DNA from: Austwickia sp. | GTDB taxonomy: Bacteria > Actinomycetota > Actinomycetes > Actinomycetales > Dermatophilaceae | Assembly (NCBI GenBank): GCA_016699675.1 | Contig: CP064985.1 | Span: 2,542,001-2,606,000 of the forward strand | Length of the DNA stretch: 64,000 nt | Direction of reading: 5' to 3' | Part shown: one piece after another, positions 54,765 to 63,879 of the stretch | How the letters are laid out: each line of letters opens with the position of its first letter | Position numbering within the stretch: position 1 is the stretch's first letter | Notes under the pieces: model-generated | Databases searched by the model: none | What the model saw: only the letters and a program-made list of their open reading frames with translations | Told to the model about the DNA's origin: nothing | Program-made: the position numbers and the translations under genes

Positions 54765-56297
54765 TCAGGACCGTTCGCCGAGCGTCACCTTGAGCTCCTG
54801 CCGAGTGCCGCCGCGGACGACGACGAGAGTGACCTGGTCGCCGACTTGCCGTTCGCGGATCTGGGCCTGCAGCGCGCTGGCGCTGTCGACGGTCTCCCCG
54901 TCCACGGAGACGACGGCGTCGCCCGCCTTGATGCCGGACTTCTGCGCCGGGCCGCCCTCGACCGTCGACTTGATGCTCGCGGCGGCGCGGCGGTCCGGGC
55001 CGTCGGCGACGACGGTGTCCTCGACCTGGACGCCGAGCTGCGCGTGCCTCGCCTTCCCGGTGCTGATGAGCTGGTCCGAGACGTTCTTGACCTCGTTCAC
55101 GGGGATCGCGAAGCCGATGCCGATGTTGCCGGAGGTCGCCGAGAGGGAGGCGATCGAGGAGTTGATGCCCACCAGCTGGCCGGCCGAGTTGACCAGCGCG
55201 CCGCCGGAGTTGCCGGGGTTGATGGCCGCGCTCGTCTGGATGGCGTTGGTGACGACCGTGGTGGCCGAGTTCGAGCCCTCGCCCTGCGTGCTCACGGGCC
55301 GGTTCAGCGCGCTGACGATTCCGGTGGTGACGGTCCCGGCGAGGCCGAGCGGGTTGCCGACGGCCATCACGGGGTCGCCGACCTTGAGCTTCGTGTCGTC
55401 GCCGAGCGCGATGGAGCGCAGGTCGGAGGGCGCGTTCTTGAGCTGAAGCACGGCCAGGTCGGTGTCGGGGTCCGCGCCGACGATCTGGGCGTCGTACACG
55501 CGCCGGTCGTCCAGCGCGACCGTGATGGGCGCGTTCGATCCGCCGGCGGCGGCGACGTGGTTGTTCGTGACCACGTGCCCCTTGCCGTCGATGATGACCC
55601 CGGAGCCCTCCCCGCCCGACCGCGCGGAACCGACCCGGATCGACACCACGCTCGGCGTGACCACCTTCGCGGTCGCGGTCCAGTTCGGGTTGCCCGGGTC
55701 GGCCTGTTCGACGATCCGAGCGGGCGCGGTGTCGCCCGCAGTCGTGCTGCCCCGGAGCAGCGCCCACATCCCGCCCGCGGCCAGGGCGGCTGTGAGCAGC
55801 GCCACCAGCAGGAGCTGGCCCAGGCGGCCGAGCCCCGACCGCCGAACCGGCTGATTGGGCGGGTACGGCGCCGGCGCTGCCCCCGGTGTGGCCGGTGCCG
55901 CGTGGGCCGCCTGACTGGCCGGTGTCGTGGGTGGCGGCCAGGCCTGACCGCTGGGGGCGCCCCAGCCCGCCGGATAGCCCTGGGGCAGGGGGGTCGTCGC
56001 CCCGGCCGGGCCCGCAGTGCCCGACGCTCCGGATGCCCCGCCCCCGCCCGACGTACCGGTCGTGCCCGGCGTTCCCGACGCACCTGGCGCGCTCGGCATT
56101 CCCGGCCCAGGCATGGGCGGATAGCCCGGGGGTGGGTAGCCTTGGCTCGGGCGGCCCGCCGTGTCGCCCTGCGCCCACGTCGTACCCTTCGGCGTGCCAC
56201 CGTCCCACGGGGCCGCCGACGGTGAACCCGCGCTCCCCGGGTGGCGGGGGTCGTCGTGACCCTCGGGCAGAGGAGGGGGGGTCTGGGAGTGGCTCAT
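54765..56297 (-). CDS. HtrA/PepD-type serine protease with PDZ domain
   Basis: 510 residues. The first ~150 are cytoplasmic and rich in Pro/Gly/Ala/Ser. One membrane helix follows (LGQLLLVALLTAALAAGGMWALL). The trypsin-like domain holds His in HVVTNNHVAAAGG, Asp in DPDTDLAVLQLKN and Ser in NPGNSGGALVNSAGQ. A C-terminal PDZ domain has KSGIKAGDAVVSVDGETVDS. It acts outside the membrane on misfolded proteins. Its start overlaps the kinase stop (ATGA), and the order regulator-kinase-protease copies the mprA-mprB-pepD locus of mycobacteria. Confidence 0.92.
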   Translation of the reverse strand: MSHSQTPPPLPEGHDDPRHPGSAGSPSAAPWDGGTPKGTTWAQGDTAGRPSQGYPPPGYPPMPGPGMPSAPGASGTPGTTGTSGGGGASGASGTAGPAGATTPLPQGYPAGWGAPSGQAWPPPTTPASQAAHAAPATPGAAPAPYPPNQPVRRSGLGRLGQLLLVALLTAALAAGGMWALLRGSTTAGDTAPARIVEQADPGNPNWTATAKVVTPSVVSIRVGSARSGGEGSGVIIDGKGHVVTNNHVAAAGGSNAPITVALDDRRVYDAQIVGADPDTDLAVLQLKNAPSDLRSIALGDDTKLKVGDPVMAVGNPLGLAGTVTTGIVSALNRPVSTQGEGSNSATTVVTNAIQTSAAINPGNSGGALVNSAGQLVGINSSIASLSATSGNIGIGFAIPVNEVKNVSDQLISTGKARHAQLGVQVEDTVVADGPDRRAAASIKSTVEGGPAQKSGIKAGDAVVSVDGETVDSASALQAQIRERQVGDQVTLVVVRGGTRQELKVTLGERS

Positions 56298-57919
56298 CGC
56301 GCTCCTTCGGTGGGTGTCGCCGGGCTGGGGGTCGAGGGGGTGGAGGGACGGGACGGTACGGCGGTGCCTGGTGCCACCGGCGCCGTCTCGGGGAGCTCGA
56401 CGACGAACGTGGCGCCCCCGCCGCGCGTCGGGCGGACCCCGACGCGGCCGGAGTGGGCGGCGACGATCGCCATGACGATGGCGAGCCCGAGTCCGCTGCC
56501 GCCGGAACTGCGCCCGCGCGAGGGGTCCCCGCGGTGGAACCGTTGGAAGACCTTGTCGATCTCGTGCTCGGGGATGCCGGGGCCGTGGTCGCGGACCTCC
56601 AGCCGTACGCCGTCGCCGACCGCGGCCCCCACCGGCGTGGGCCCGACGGCGACCTCGACGGGCGTCCCCGCGGGCGTGTGCTGCAGGGCGTTCGCGACGA
56701 GGTTGGTGACGACCTGGCGCAGGCGGGACTCGTCGCCGCGGACGACGGCCGGGCCCAGCGGGCGCTCCCCGAGCCCGACGAGCCGCACCGACCGGCCGGG
56801 CTCGCGCACCCGGGCGTCCTGCACGGCATCCGCGGCAAGCACGGTGACGTCGACCTCGCCCAGGCTCATGGGCCGCCGGTTGTCGAGGCGGGCCAGCGTG
56901 AGCAGGTCCTCCACCAGCAGGCTCATCCGGGTGGCCTCGTCCTCGATGCGGCGCATGGCCGCCGCGGTGGCCTCGGGGGTCGCGGCGGCGCCCTGCCGGT
57001 AGAGCTCGGCGTAGCCGCGGATCGTGGCCAGCGGGGTGCGCAGCTCGTGGGAGGCGTCGGTGACGAACCGGCGCATCCGCTCCTCCGACGCCTCGCGGAC
57101 GGCCAGCGAACTCTCCAGGCGCGCCAGCATGGCATTGAGGGACTGCGACAGGCTGCCGACCTCGTCGCGGGCGGGATGCTCGGGCAGCCGCGGGGTGAGG
57201 TCGCCGTCGGCGATCGCGGCGGCCGTGTCCTCCATCTCGCGCAGCGGGCGCATGCCTCGGGTGACGCCGGCGTACCCAAGCGCTGCGCAGGCTCCCGCCA
57301 CGGCCAGGCCGATCCCTAGGGACGCCGCCTGGAACTTGGCGATCGTGTCGTCGATGGCGCCGAGGGAGGCGGCCACGGCGTACGTCCCGCTCGAATTGCT
57401 CAACTGGCCGGCCGTCACGAGCCAGCGCGGCTCGTCCGAGGTCTTGCCACCCGCGCCGACCGAGCCGACCCGGAACACCTCGCCGCTGAGGACCCGCGGA
57501 TCGCGAAGGGTCAACGCCGGTACGGCGGGGTCGGCGGGCTCCACGGCCGAGGGCTGGACGGACAGTCGCCGGCCGGTGGCGTCGAAGTAGAGGACGGCGT
57601 AGCGGCTCGGGATCCCCGGCGTCGCCACGTGGTTGGTGCGCATCAGGTCCTGGGCGTCGTTCTCCGCCGCCGATTGGCCGGCCGCGGTGAGCTCTTCGAC
57701 GGTCCGGTTGCCGAGGTAGCTGCGCAGCACGAGCTGCGTGACGAGGCTGGTCAGCGCGAGCGCGGCGAGCAGCGTGACGACGAGCACCGTGACGAGCCGC
57801 CAGGTCAGGGGCCAGCGCTTGAGGAGTCGCTCGAGGCGTTCGATCAGGCCGCGGGCGCCACCGCCGGGCTGGGGACCGGCCCCCGCCGTCGGTGGGGCCT
57901 GCGTCGAGACTGCCGTCAC
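56294..57919 (-). CDS. Sensor histidine kinase (MprB-like)
   Basis: 541 residues. Two membrane helices (about 38-60 and 200-220) enclose an extracytoplasmic domain of about 140 residues. HAMP is followed by the H-box FVTDASHELRTPLATIRGY, N-box LRQVVTNLVANALQHTP, and G-boxes RDHGPGIPEHEIDKVFQRF and GGSGLGLAIVMAIV. It should phosphorylate the response regulator encoded just upstream in response to envelope stress and may control the HtrA gene. The start is GTG, 10 bases after the regulator stop. Confidence 0.93.
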   Translation of the reverse strand: MTAVSTQAPPTAGAGPQPGGGARGLIERLERLLKRWPLTWRLVTVLVVTLLAALALTSLVTQLVLRSYLGNRTVEELTAAGQSAAENDAQDLMRTNHVATPGIPSRYAVLYFDATGRRLSVQPSAVEPADPAVPALTLRDPRVLSGEVFRVGSVGAGGKTSDEPRWLVTAGQLSNSSGTYAVAASLGAIDDTIAKFQAASLGIGLAVAGACAALGYAGVTRGMRPLREMEDTAAAIADGDLTPRLPEHPARDEVGSLSQSLNAMLARLESSLAVREASEERMRRFVTDASHELRTPLATIRGYAELYRQGAAATPEATAAAMRRIEDEATRMSLLVEDLLTLARLDNRRPMSLGEVDVTVLAADAVQDARVREPGRSVRLVGLGERPLGPAVVRGDESRLRQVVTNLVANALQHTPAGTPVEVAVGPTPVGAAVGDGVRLEVRDHGPGIPEHEIDKVFQRFHRGDPSRGRSSGGSGLGLAIVMAIVAAHSGRVGVRPTRGGGATFVVELPETAPVAPGTAVPSRPSTPSTPSPATPTEGAR

Positions 57920-57929
57920 GGCCGGGCGG

Positions 57930-58637
57930 TCAGGACTGCTCGGGCGGCATGCGCAGGACGTAGCCCACGCCGCGACGCGTGTGAATGAGGTGCGGTTCCT
58001 CGGCGTCGACCTTGCGGCGCAGGTAGGAGATGTACGACTCCACGATGCCCGCCTCGCCGCGGAAGTCGTAGTCCCAGACGTGACCCAGGATCTGCGCCTT
58101 GGATAGCACCCGGTTCGGGTTGAGCAGCAGGTAGCGCAACAGCTTGAACTCGGTGGGGGAGACGTCGATGACCCGCTTGCCGCGGCGTACCTCGTGGCTG
58201 TCCTCGTTGAGTTCGAGGTCGTGGAAGCGCAGCACCTCGTCCTCGTCGGTGTCGCCGCGGGTACGGCGCAGCACGGCCCGGATCCGCGCCACGACCTCCT
58301 CGAGGCTGAACGGCTTGGTGACGTAGTCGTCGCCGCCGACCGTGAGGCCCTTGACCTTGTCCTCGACCGAGTCGCGGGCCGTCACGAAGACGATCGGCAT
58401 GTGCCGGCCATTCTCGCGCAGCCGACGGGTCACGGTGAAGCCGTCCATGTCGGGCAGCATCACGTCGAGCACGAGGAGGTCGGGCTGCTCCGTCTCGGCG
58501 ATGCCGATGGCGGTCGCGCCGTCGGCGGCGGTGAAGACCTCGAATCCGGCGAACCGCAAGGAGGTGGCGAGGAGTTCGCGAATGTTCGGCTCGTCTTCGA
58601 CGACGAGGAGCCGGGCCTCGGGCGGTGCGGTGGTCAC
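57930..58637 (-). CDS. OmpR-family response regulator (MprA-like)
   Basis: 235 residues from GTG 58637, preferred because CGGAG lies upstream; an ATG at 58667 would add ten residues. The receiver has the acidic pair in LLVVEDEPNIRELL, the phosphorylated Asp in DLLVLDVMLPDMDG, Thr in FVTARDSVEDKVKGL and Lys in DYVTKPFSLEEV. The winged-helix output domain ends with SYISYLRRKVD and HTRRGVGYVLRMP. It is first in the regulator-kinase-protease operon. Confidence 0.94.
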   Translation of the reverse strand: MTTAPPEARLLVVEDEPNIRELLATSLRFAGFEVFTAADGATAIGIAETEQPDLLVLDVMLPDMDGFTVTRRLRENGRHMPIVFVTARDSVEDKVKGLTVGGDDYVTKPFSLEEVVARIRAVLRRTRGDTDEDEVLRFHDLELNEDSHEVRRGKRVIDVSPTEFKLLRYLLLNPNRVLSKAQILGHVWDYDFRGEAGIVESYISYLRRKVDAEEPHLIHTRRGVGYVLRMPPEQS

Positions 58638-58783
58638 CGTCCCAGTCTCCGACCGGTTGCTGAGCATTCGCTGAATGCCCGCGGCGAGACTCGGGCACCT
58701 CAGGGGAACCCCCGGACGGGGATGCCCGCGACGCGCGCCTCACGCACCATGACCAGCGGGGACGCCGTGCTGGGGGGACTGAT

Positions 58784-59164
58784 ATGCCGTATTCCTATGA
58801 CGAACAACTGATCGACGCCGCGGCGATGCGGCGACAACGGCTCGGCATGGGGCTGCTGTTTCGCGCGGATCGGGCACGGCGCCAATGGCGGTCGGGGGTC
58901 AGGACGTTGTGGCACAGCGCGTTCCTCGCGACGCTGCTGTGCGCGGGCTGTGTCGCCGTCTCCTTTGTGACGCACCTCCTGGCGACGGACCCGGCGCTGA
59001 GCCGGCCCCGGCCGGCTGCGTCGGCCCCCACCGCAGCCACCGCGTCCGCCGCGTCCGCCCGGTCGGCCGGCACGGAGCGGGGGTCGGCCACCGGGAGCGG
59101 CGCCGATCGGGGCGCAGACCCAGGCCGCGAGCCGGGAACCGATCCGGCGGGGATGCGCCGGTGA
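58784..59164 (+). CDS. Small membrane protein of type VII locus
   Basis: 126 residues. One hydrophobic segment (AFLATLLCAGCVAVSFVTHLL, about residues 46-66) follows a basic cytoplasmic part (FRADRARRQWRSGVRTLWHS). The C-terminal half is low-complexity Ala/Ser/Gly/Arg and likely outside. It has no family I can name. The stop overlaps the GTG of the eccD-like gene (GTGA), so it is probably part of the secretion apparatus. Confidence 0.6.
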   Translation: MPYSYDEQLIDAAAMRRQRLGMGLLFRADRARRQWRSGVRTLWHSAFLATLLCAGCVAVSFVTHLLATDPALSRPRPAASAPTAATASAASARSAGTERGSATGSGADRGADPGREPGTDPAGMRR

Positions 59165-60462
59165 GCGCCGCGGCGCCGTACCTGCGCGTGACCGTGCTCG
59201 GCGGCCGGCGTCCCGCGGACTTCGTGCTGCCGACCAACCATCCGACCGCGCTGCTCGTCCCGCAGATCCTCGATGTCGTGGGGACGGCCGACGGCACGGC
59301 CGCGTACGAGCTGGCTACCCCCGAGGGCCGCGTCCTGCCCGCCGACGCCGAGCTGGCCGCTGCCGGCCTGCGGGACGGGGTGCAACTGCGCCTCGTCGAG
59401 GCCGCGCAGGCCCCGCCGCCGCCGATTGTCTACGACATGGTCGAGGTGGTCGACCATGTCGTGCCGCGGGGGGTCTGGTCGGCGGTCTCCCGCCGCTGGG
59501 TGCTCTCCCTGCTGGCCGCCGTCACCTGGGTCGTCGTGGCGTGGATCGCCGCCGCGGGGCATCCGGCGGAGGCGGTGCGCCTGTGGTGGGCGGCCGCGGC
59601 GATCGGGGTCGTGGTGTCGCTGGGCGCCGCCGCCCTGGAGGGGCCGGAGGCGGCGTGGTCGTTCGGCGCGGCGGCGGTCTTGCTCGTCGCATCCGGACTC
59701 GCCGGCGACGCGCGTAATGCCTGGTGGTGGAGCGCCGTGCCGGCGCTCGCCGTCCTGGTGGCCGGCTGGTGTCGGCGGCGCCTCGTCGCCCCGGCGGCCA
59801 CCCTGGGGACCGGTGCGCTCCTCGGGGGCCTCGGCTACGTCCTCACGTGGGCGCTGCCCGACAAGGCCGCCGCGGCGGCCGTCGTCGCGATCGCGGCGCT
59901 GTTCATCGTGGGGATCCTGCCCCGCGCGGCGCTGGCCGCTGTCGGGGTGTTCCGGCTCGGCGTCGAGGTCGGCGCCGGTCGTCGCTTGCCGCGCCGGGAC
60001 GCGCTGGCCCGGGTCGCGGAGGCGCATGCGGCGCTCGCTGGGGGCCTGCTGGTGGCCGCGCTGGGTCTTGGCATCGCGCTGACCGTCCTGGCGATGACCC
60101 GGCCGGGGGTCTGGACGACCGGGTTGACCGCCGTCCTCGTGCTGGCCGTGGCGCTTCGTGCCCGTCACTTCCCGCTCGCGCTCGAACGCGGCGCGCTCTG
60201 GCTCGCCGCGATGGTCGGGATCGTGGGGCTCGTCCGGTCCGGCCTGCACGCGGCGCCGCGGATCGAACCGCTCGTCGTCCTCGGTGCCGCGGCGCTCGTC
60301 GGTCTCCTGCTCCTCGCGGCGTACACCCGCCTGAGCGACCTGCGCGCGGCGCAACTGCGCCGGGGCGCCGCGGTCGTGGAGACGGCCGCCATGCTCGCGA
60401 CCGTTCCCGTGGCCGTGGGGGTCTTCGGCGTGTACGGCGACCTCTTGGCCACGTTCTGCTGA
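59161..60462 (+). CDS. eccD: EccD-like type VII secretion integral membrane protein
   Basis: 433 residues from GTG 59161. The N-terminal ~80 residues form a ubiquitin-like (YukD) fold: LRVTVLGGRRPADFVLPTNHP and QILDVVGTADGTAAYELATPEG. About eleven membrane helices follow from residue 110. This is the EccD pattern, the membrane channel part of ESX systems. No EccB, EccC or MycP is in the window, so the locus is incomplete here. It overlaps the small membrane protein gene and precedes the EspI-like ATPase gene by nine bases. Confidence 0.87.
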   Translation: MSAAAPYLRVTVLGGRRPADFVLPTNHPTALLVPQILDVVGTADGTAAYELATPEGRVLPADAELAAAGLRDGVQLRLVEAAQAPPPPIVYDMVEVVDHVVPRGVWSAVSRRWVLSLLAAVTWVVVAWIAAAGHPAEAVRLWWAAAAIGVVVSLGAAALEGPEAAWSFGAAAVLLVASGLAGDARNAWWWSAVPALAVLVAGWCRRRLVAPAATLGTGALLGGLGYVLTWALPDKAAAAAVVAIAALFIVGILPRAALAAVGVFRLGVEVGAGRRLPRRDALARVAEAHAALAGGLLVAALGLGIALTVLAMTRPGVWTTGLTAVLVLAVALRARHFPLALERGALWLAAMVGIVGLVRSGLHAAPRIEPLVVLGAAALVGLLLLAAYTRLSDLRAAQLRRGAAVVETAAMLATVPVAVGVFGVYGDLLATFC

Positions 60463-60471
60463 GGGGGGCGC

Positions 60472-61500
60472 GTGACGACACAGGAATCCTGGGAGGCGGC
60501 GCTGTCCGCGCGGCTGCGGGGGAAGGAGGTGCCGTCGGCGGGAGTCCCAGATGAGCGCGCGACCCCTAGATCCGCCGGCGAGGCGGCGGACCCGCGTCGA
60601 GCCACCCTGCCCATGCCGGGACCGGCCGGCGGCTCCCGTCCCGGCGCCGCGCCTCGCCTCACCACACGCCAGGTCGGGAGCGATGCGGCGCTGGCGGCCG
60701 AGTATGCCCGCCTGTCGCGCCGGGCGGGCACCCCTGCGTGGCGGCGGGCCGCCCGCCGCGTGGCCAGCCTCTGGCGCGCGGATGACGCGCCGACGGTCCT
60801 CGCTCGCTGCGGCACGGTCATCCAGCGGCCGGTCGCCACGGGGCGGCGCGTCGTCATCCTGGGCGCCTGTGGTGGGGCCGGCACCAGCACGATCGCCCTG
60901 GCCCTGGCCGAGATCCTCGCCGCGGTCCGCGGGGAGGCGACCGTCGTCCTCGGCGCGCCCGGCGACGGCGGCGGCGTCCTCGCGCGGGTCGCCCCCGAGG
61001 CGGTGCTGACGTGCCCCGAGCTGTGGTCCCCCGCCGGTCCCGGGGCGCCGGACGCACTCCCGGACGCCCTCCCGAACGTCCCCGTCACGGTCTTCGTCCC
61101 CCCCCGGACCCGGCGCATCGACGCGGCTCGCGCTGCAGCGGCTCGCGCGGCAGCGGTCCTACGCGATCGCCGACCTGGGCCCGGGCGGCCAGGCCCAGGC
61201 CCGAGCGCACGACGAGGGCGCGGGGTTGGGGGAGGCGCATGCTGTCGTCGTCGTGGTTGCCCCCCGGATCACCGCGGTGGCGGCCGCCCGGGGGCTCCTG
61301 CGGTGGTTGACCGCGCTCGGCGCCGGCGCGTGCACCCGGCTCGTCGTCTGCGACACCGGGTCCCCCACCGGACTGTCCGCCGCCGCGGCGGCCGCGGCCC
61401 TGGCCGACCTGGGCTGCCCCATCGACGTCATCCCCCCGGACCGGCACCTCGCGGCCGGGGCTCAGCTGGACCTGGCCTTGCTCGCCGAGCTCCCGGGAGA
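60472..61500 (+). pseudogene. EspI/MinD-like ATPase of type VII locus, frameshifted and 3'-truncated
   Basis: GTG 60472 starts a protein with a disordered N-terminus and the ATPase region IQRPVATGRRVVILGACGGAGTSTIALALAEIL (quoted in part): a deviant Walker A (GACGGAGTST) typical of MinD/ParA-like EspI proteins. Near 61130 the frame must shift to continue LARQRSYAIADLGPGGQA, then VVVVAPRITAVAAARGLLRW and CDTGSPTGLSAAAAAAAL. After LLAELPGD (about 61495) the sequence becomes antisense to the next gene. No normal stop is found: the open frame simply runs to 61729. So the C-terminus appears lost at a junction with a convergent gene. Confidence 0.7.
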
Positions 61501-62412
61501 TCCCCAGGCCCCGCACATTGATGTTCCGCCGGGTGGCCTCCACGAAGGTGACCTCGCCGTGCTCGGTGTAGAAGACGCCGCGGCCGCGGACCTCGATGCG
61601 GGCGTTCGCCAGCTTGCCCGCGTCCTTGATGCCGAGCTCTTCGGCGAGCTTGACCAGGTTGGTCTCGCCGAACGTCTGCCGGGCCTTCGGCATCAGGTCG
61701 GCGTACTCGCCCTTGATGTCCACCTTTAACCGCTCATGCACGCCCTCGGTGACGGCCGGCGGCTTGCCGAGCATGCCGCTGCCGTCGCGTTCGCCCTCGT
61801 ACGCCGGCCGGACGAGCGCTCCCTTCCGCGGTGCCTCGGAGGCATCCTGGAGCCGGGTCGGCCAGCCCGCCTTGTCGATGAGCCCCCTGGCCTCGTCGGT
61901 GGTCTTCGCCACGGCCACGGCCTTGCTTCCCCCGGAGGCCCCGCCCGAGGCGGCCCGACCCTCCCGAGCCATGACGTCCAGGAGCCGTTCGGACTGGCCG
62001 GCCGCGCGGGTGCTCCCGATGCCCGCGACCTCCATCTGGTAGCCGACCGGCCGGAACGCGTCGACGGCTTTGCCGGCCGCCCTGCGCATGCCGGTGCTGA
62101 CCGACCGGGCCCCGGACTGGACGGCGGCGGCCGTCTTGCCCGGCGCGTCCGCGACAAACTGCTGAAGATCCAAGCGGACGTAGTTCGCGTTGCGGGCCGC
62201 GGTGAGGGCCTTTGTCACCGCGGGCTTGTCGAGGACGACGTCCACCTTCGCCATCCCGGCGGCGACCTTGGCCGTGCCGGCCACCTTCATGGCGGACGCC
62301 AGATCGGCCACCCGTGCCGAGCTCGTCGGCGCCAGCCGGGTCACCCCGGCCAGGCCCGCCCGCAACGTGCCGCGCAACGCCCCGGATGGGGCGGTCTTCA
62401 CGGCGCCGACGC

Positions 62413-63358
62413 CTAGGGCGTGTCTGACAAAGGGTTCGTGGCTGGGCTGCCAGTCTGGCTGGCATGTCGCGGTTTCAGATGCTCTCGGATGCTCAGTGGT
62501 CGCTGATCGAGGACATGCTGCCCGGACCCACGGGTCGGCGTGGCCGCCCGTTTGCGCCGGCCAGGTTGATGGTCGAGGCGATCATCTACCGGTACCGGTG
62601 CGGGATCGCCTGGCGGGATCTGCCCGAGGTGTTCGGGCCGTGGCAGACGGTGTGGACCTGGCACCACCGGATGGCCATGGACGGCACCTGGGATGCCGTG
62701 AGCACCCAGCTGACCGCGGCGGCCGAGGCGGCGGGGTTGATCGACTGGTCGCTGTCGGTGGACTCCACGATCGCCCGAGCCCACCAGCACGCCACGAACA
62801 CGACCCGGCTCACGGGGGGCTGGATCGAATTACACGAATCCCCACCACGAGCCGCCTGATCACGGCATCGGCCGCTCCCGTGGCGGGCTGTCCACCAAGA
62901 TCCACCAGTTGGTCGACGGTCACGGGTTACCGCTGGTCACCGCGATCACCCCGGGCCAAGACGGGGACTGCCCGATGCTGGTGCCGCTGCAGGCCCAACT
63001 GCGCGTCCCCCGCGCCGTCGGCCGGCCCCGGACCCGGCCGGTCGCGGTGCGCGGTGATAAGGCCTATTCCTCCCGGGCCAACCGCGCCCACCTGCGCGCC
63101 CGGCGGATCAAGGCGGTCATCCCCGAGCCTGCCGACCAGCAGCGTCACCGGCGTCGTCGTGGCTCGCGTGGGGGACGCCCGGTGGCTTTGGACCGCGCCG
63201 ACTCCACGAACCGCAACGTCATTGAGCGGCGCTACTGCCACCTCAAGCAGTGGCGCGGCCTGGCCACCAGGTACGACAAACACGCGCTGCTCTACCGCGC
63301 CGCCGTGGTCCTCAACGGCGTCATCGCCTGGACCCGCCTTTTGTCAGACACGCCCTAG
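62413..63358. mobile_element. IS5-family insertion sequence with CTAG target duplication
   Basis: The element spans 62417-63354 (938 bp), bounded by CTAG at 62413-62416 and 63355-63358. The inverted repeats are GGCGTGTCTGACAAA left and its complement right. Deleting the element and one CTAG restores the toxin-like frame (GTC GCC CTA GGC GTC). This is the IS427/IS5 group target. Confidence 0.93.
62464..63358 (+). CDS. IS5-family transposase, two frames (62464-62859 and ~62826-63358)
   Basis: The first frame has the DUF4096-type N-terminus (MLSDAQWSLIEDMLPGPTGR, IIYRYRCGIAWRDLPEVFGP) and the first catalytic Asp in SVDSTIARAHQHA. The second has GIGRSRGGLSTKIHQLVDGH, the second Asp in VRGDKAYSSRANRAHL and the Glu in NVIERRYCHLKQWRGLATRY. 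The frames overlap around 62830-62860 and are joined by ribosomal frameshifting in IS427-group elements; a mutation is the alternative. The terminal LLSDTP is followed by TAG, which comes from the CTAG target duplicate. Confidence 0.88.
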
Positions 63359-63493
63359 GGCGACCCACCCGTTGCGGATGGTGCTGGCTCGTTCCGAGAT
63401 GGTCGTCTCGACCTTCATCAGGGCCTTGGCGGCAGCTCGCACCTCCGAGCCCCGATCCAGCTCGGGGAGCTTGTCCTCCATCGTCTGCGTCTC

Positions 63494-63865
63494 CTACCTG
63501 GTCGCGCCGCCAGGGCCCGCCCGGCCAGGCAGGTCGTCGGGGTAGTTCGCCAGCGTCGCGTTCCGCTGCGCCGTCTGCGCCATCTCGACCTGACCGTGGG
63601 AGTAGGCGTTGATGGCCGTCGCCGTCCCCTGGATCGCCGAGTTGGTATGCCCGAAGACGCCCTTGAGCTGGGGCGTGGCGTCCCTTTCGAGGTAGCCGCC
63701 CAGCGCCTGGACGACCTTCGGGCTGTGGGTGAGTGCGGCCTCGCAGCCACCCAGGGCGGCCGTCAGCGCCGGAACGTCGACCTTCTCGTATCCGTCCGCG
63801 GCCGTCAGGGCCTTCTTTACGACGCCCATCGCGGCCGGGTACTCAATGTCCCAGGTCAGCGCCAT
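63494..63865 (-). CDS. Small helical type VII-associated protein (DUF6507-like)
   Basis: 123 residues. WDIEYPAAMGVVKKALTAADGYEKVDVPALTAALGG (quoted in part) and VVQALGGYLERDATPQLKGVFGHTNSAIQGTATAINAY form a helical hairpin with no WXG. The phrase AYSHGQVEMAQTAQRNA is typical of DUF6507 proteins, which accompany WXG-like genes. It starts 14 bases after the stop of the next WXG-like gene and ends 12 bases before the toxin-like gene, so the three are one operon. Confidence 0.65.
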   Translation of the reverse strand: MALTWDIEYPAAMGVVKKALTAADGYEKVDVPALTAALGGCEAALTHSPKVVQALGGYLERDATPQLKGVFGHTNSAIQGTATAINAYSHGQVEMAQTAQRNATLANYPDDLPGRAGPGGATR

Positions 63866-63879
63866 GTCTATCGCACCCG

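Larger units (their letters stand above)
61490..63481 (-). pseudogene. Type VII-associated toxin-like protein, cut by IS5 and missing its 3' end
   Basis: From ATG 63481 (AGGAG upstream) the frame reads MEDKLPELDRGSEVRAAAKA as far as NGWVAL, then the IS5 element, then GVGAVKTAPSGALRG and on for about 300 residues with long Ala/Lys helices (MKVAGTAKVAAGMAKVDVV), a Gly/Ser hinge (GRAASGGASGGSKAV) and a final compact part (ADLMPKARQTFGETNLVKLA; RGVFYTEHGEVTFVEATRRN). Beyond GLGISREL it becomes antisense to the ATPase gene without a stop. The layout (DUF6507/WXG-type genes just upstream, helical leader, C-terminal domain) suggests a secreted polymorphic toxin, but no toxin domain is recognised. 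Confidence 0.6.

Noticed and set aside
61226..61729. Separate gene in the second frame of the ATPase
   Set aside because: Its first half continues the ATPase after a frameshift and its second half is antisense of the toxin-like gene.
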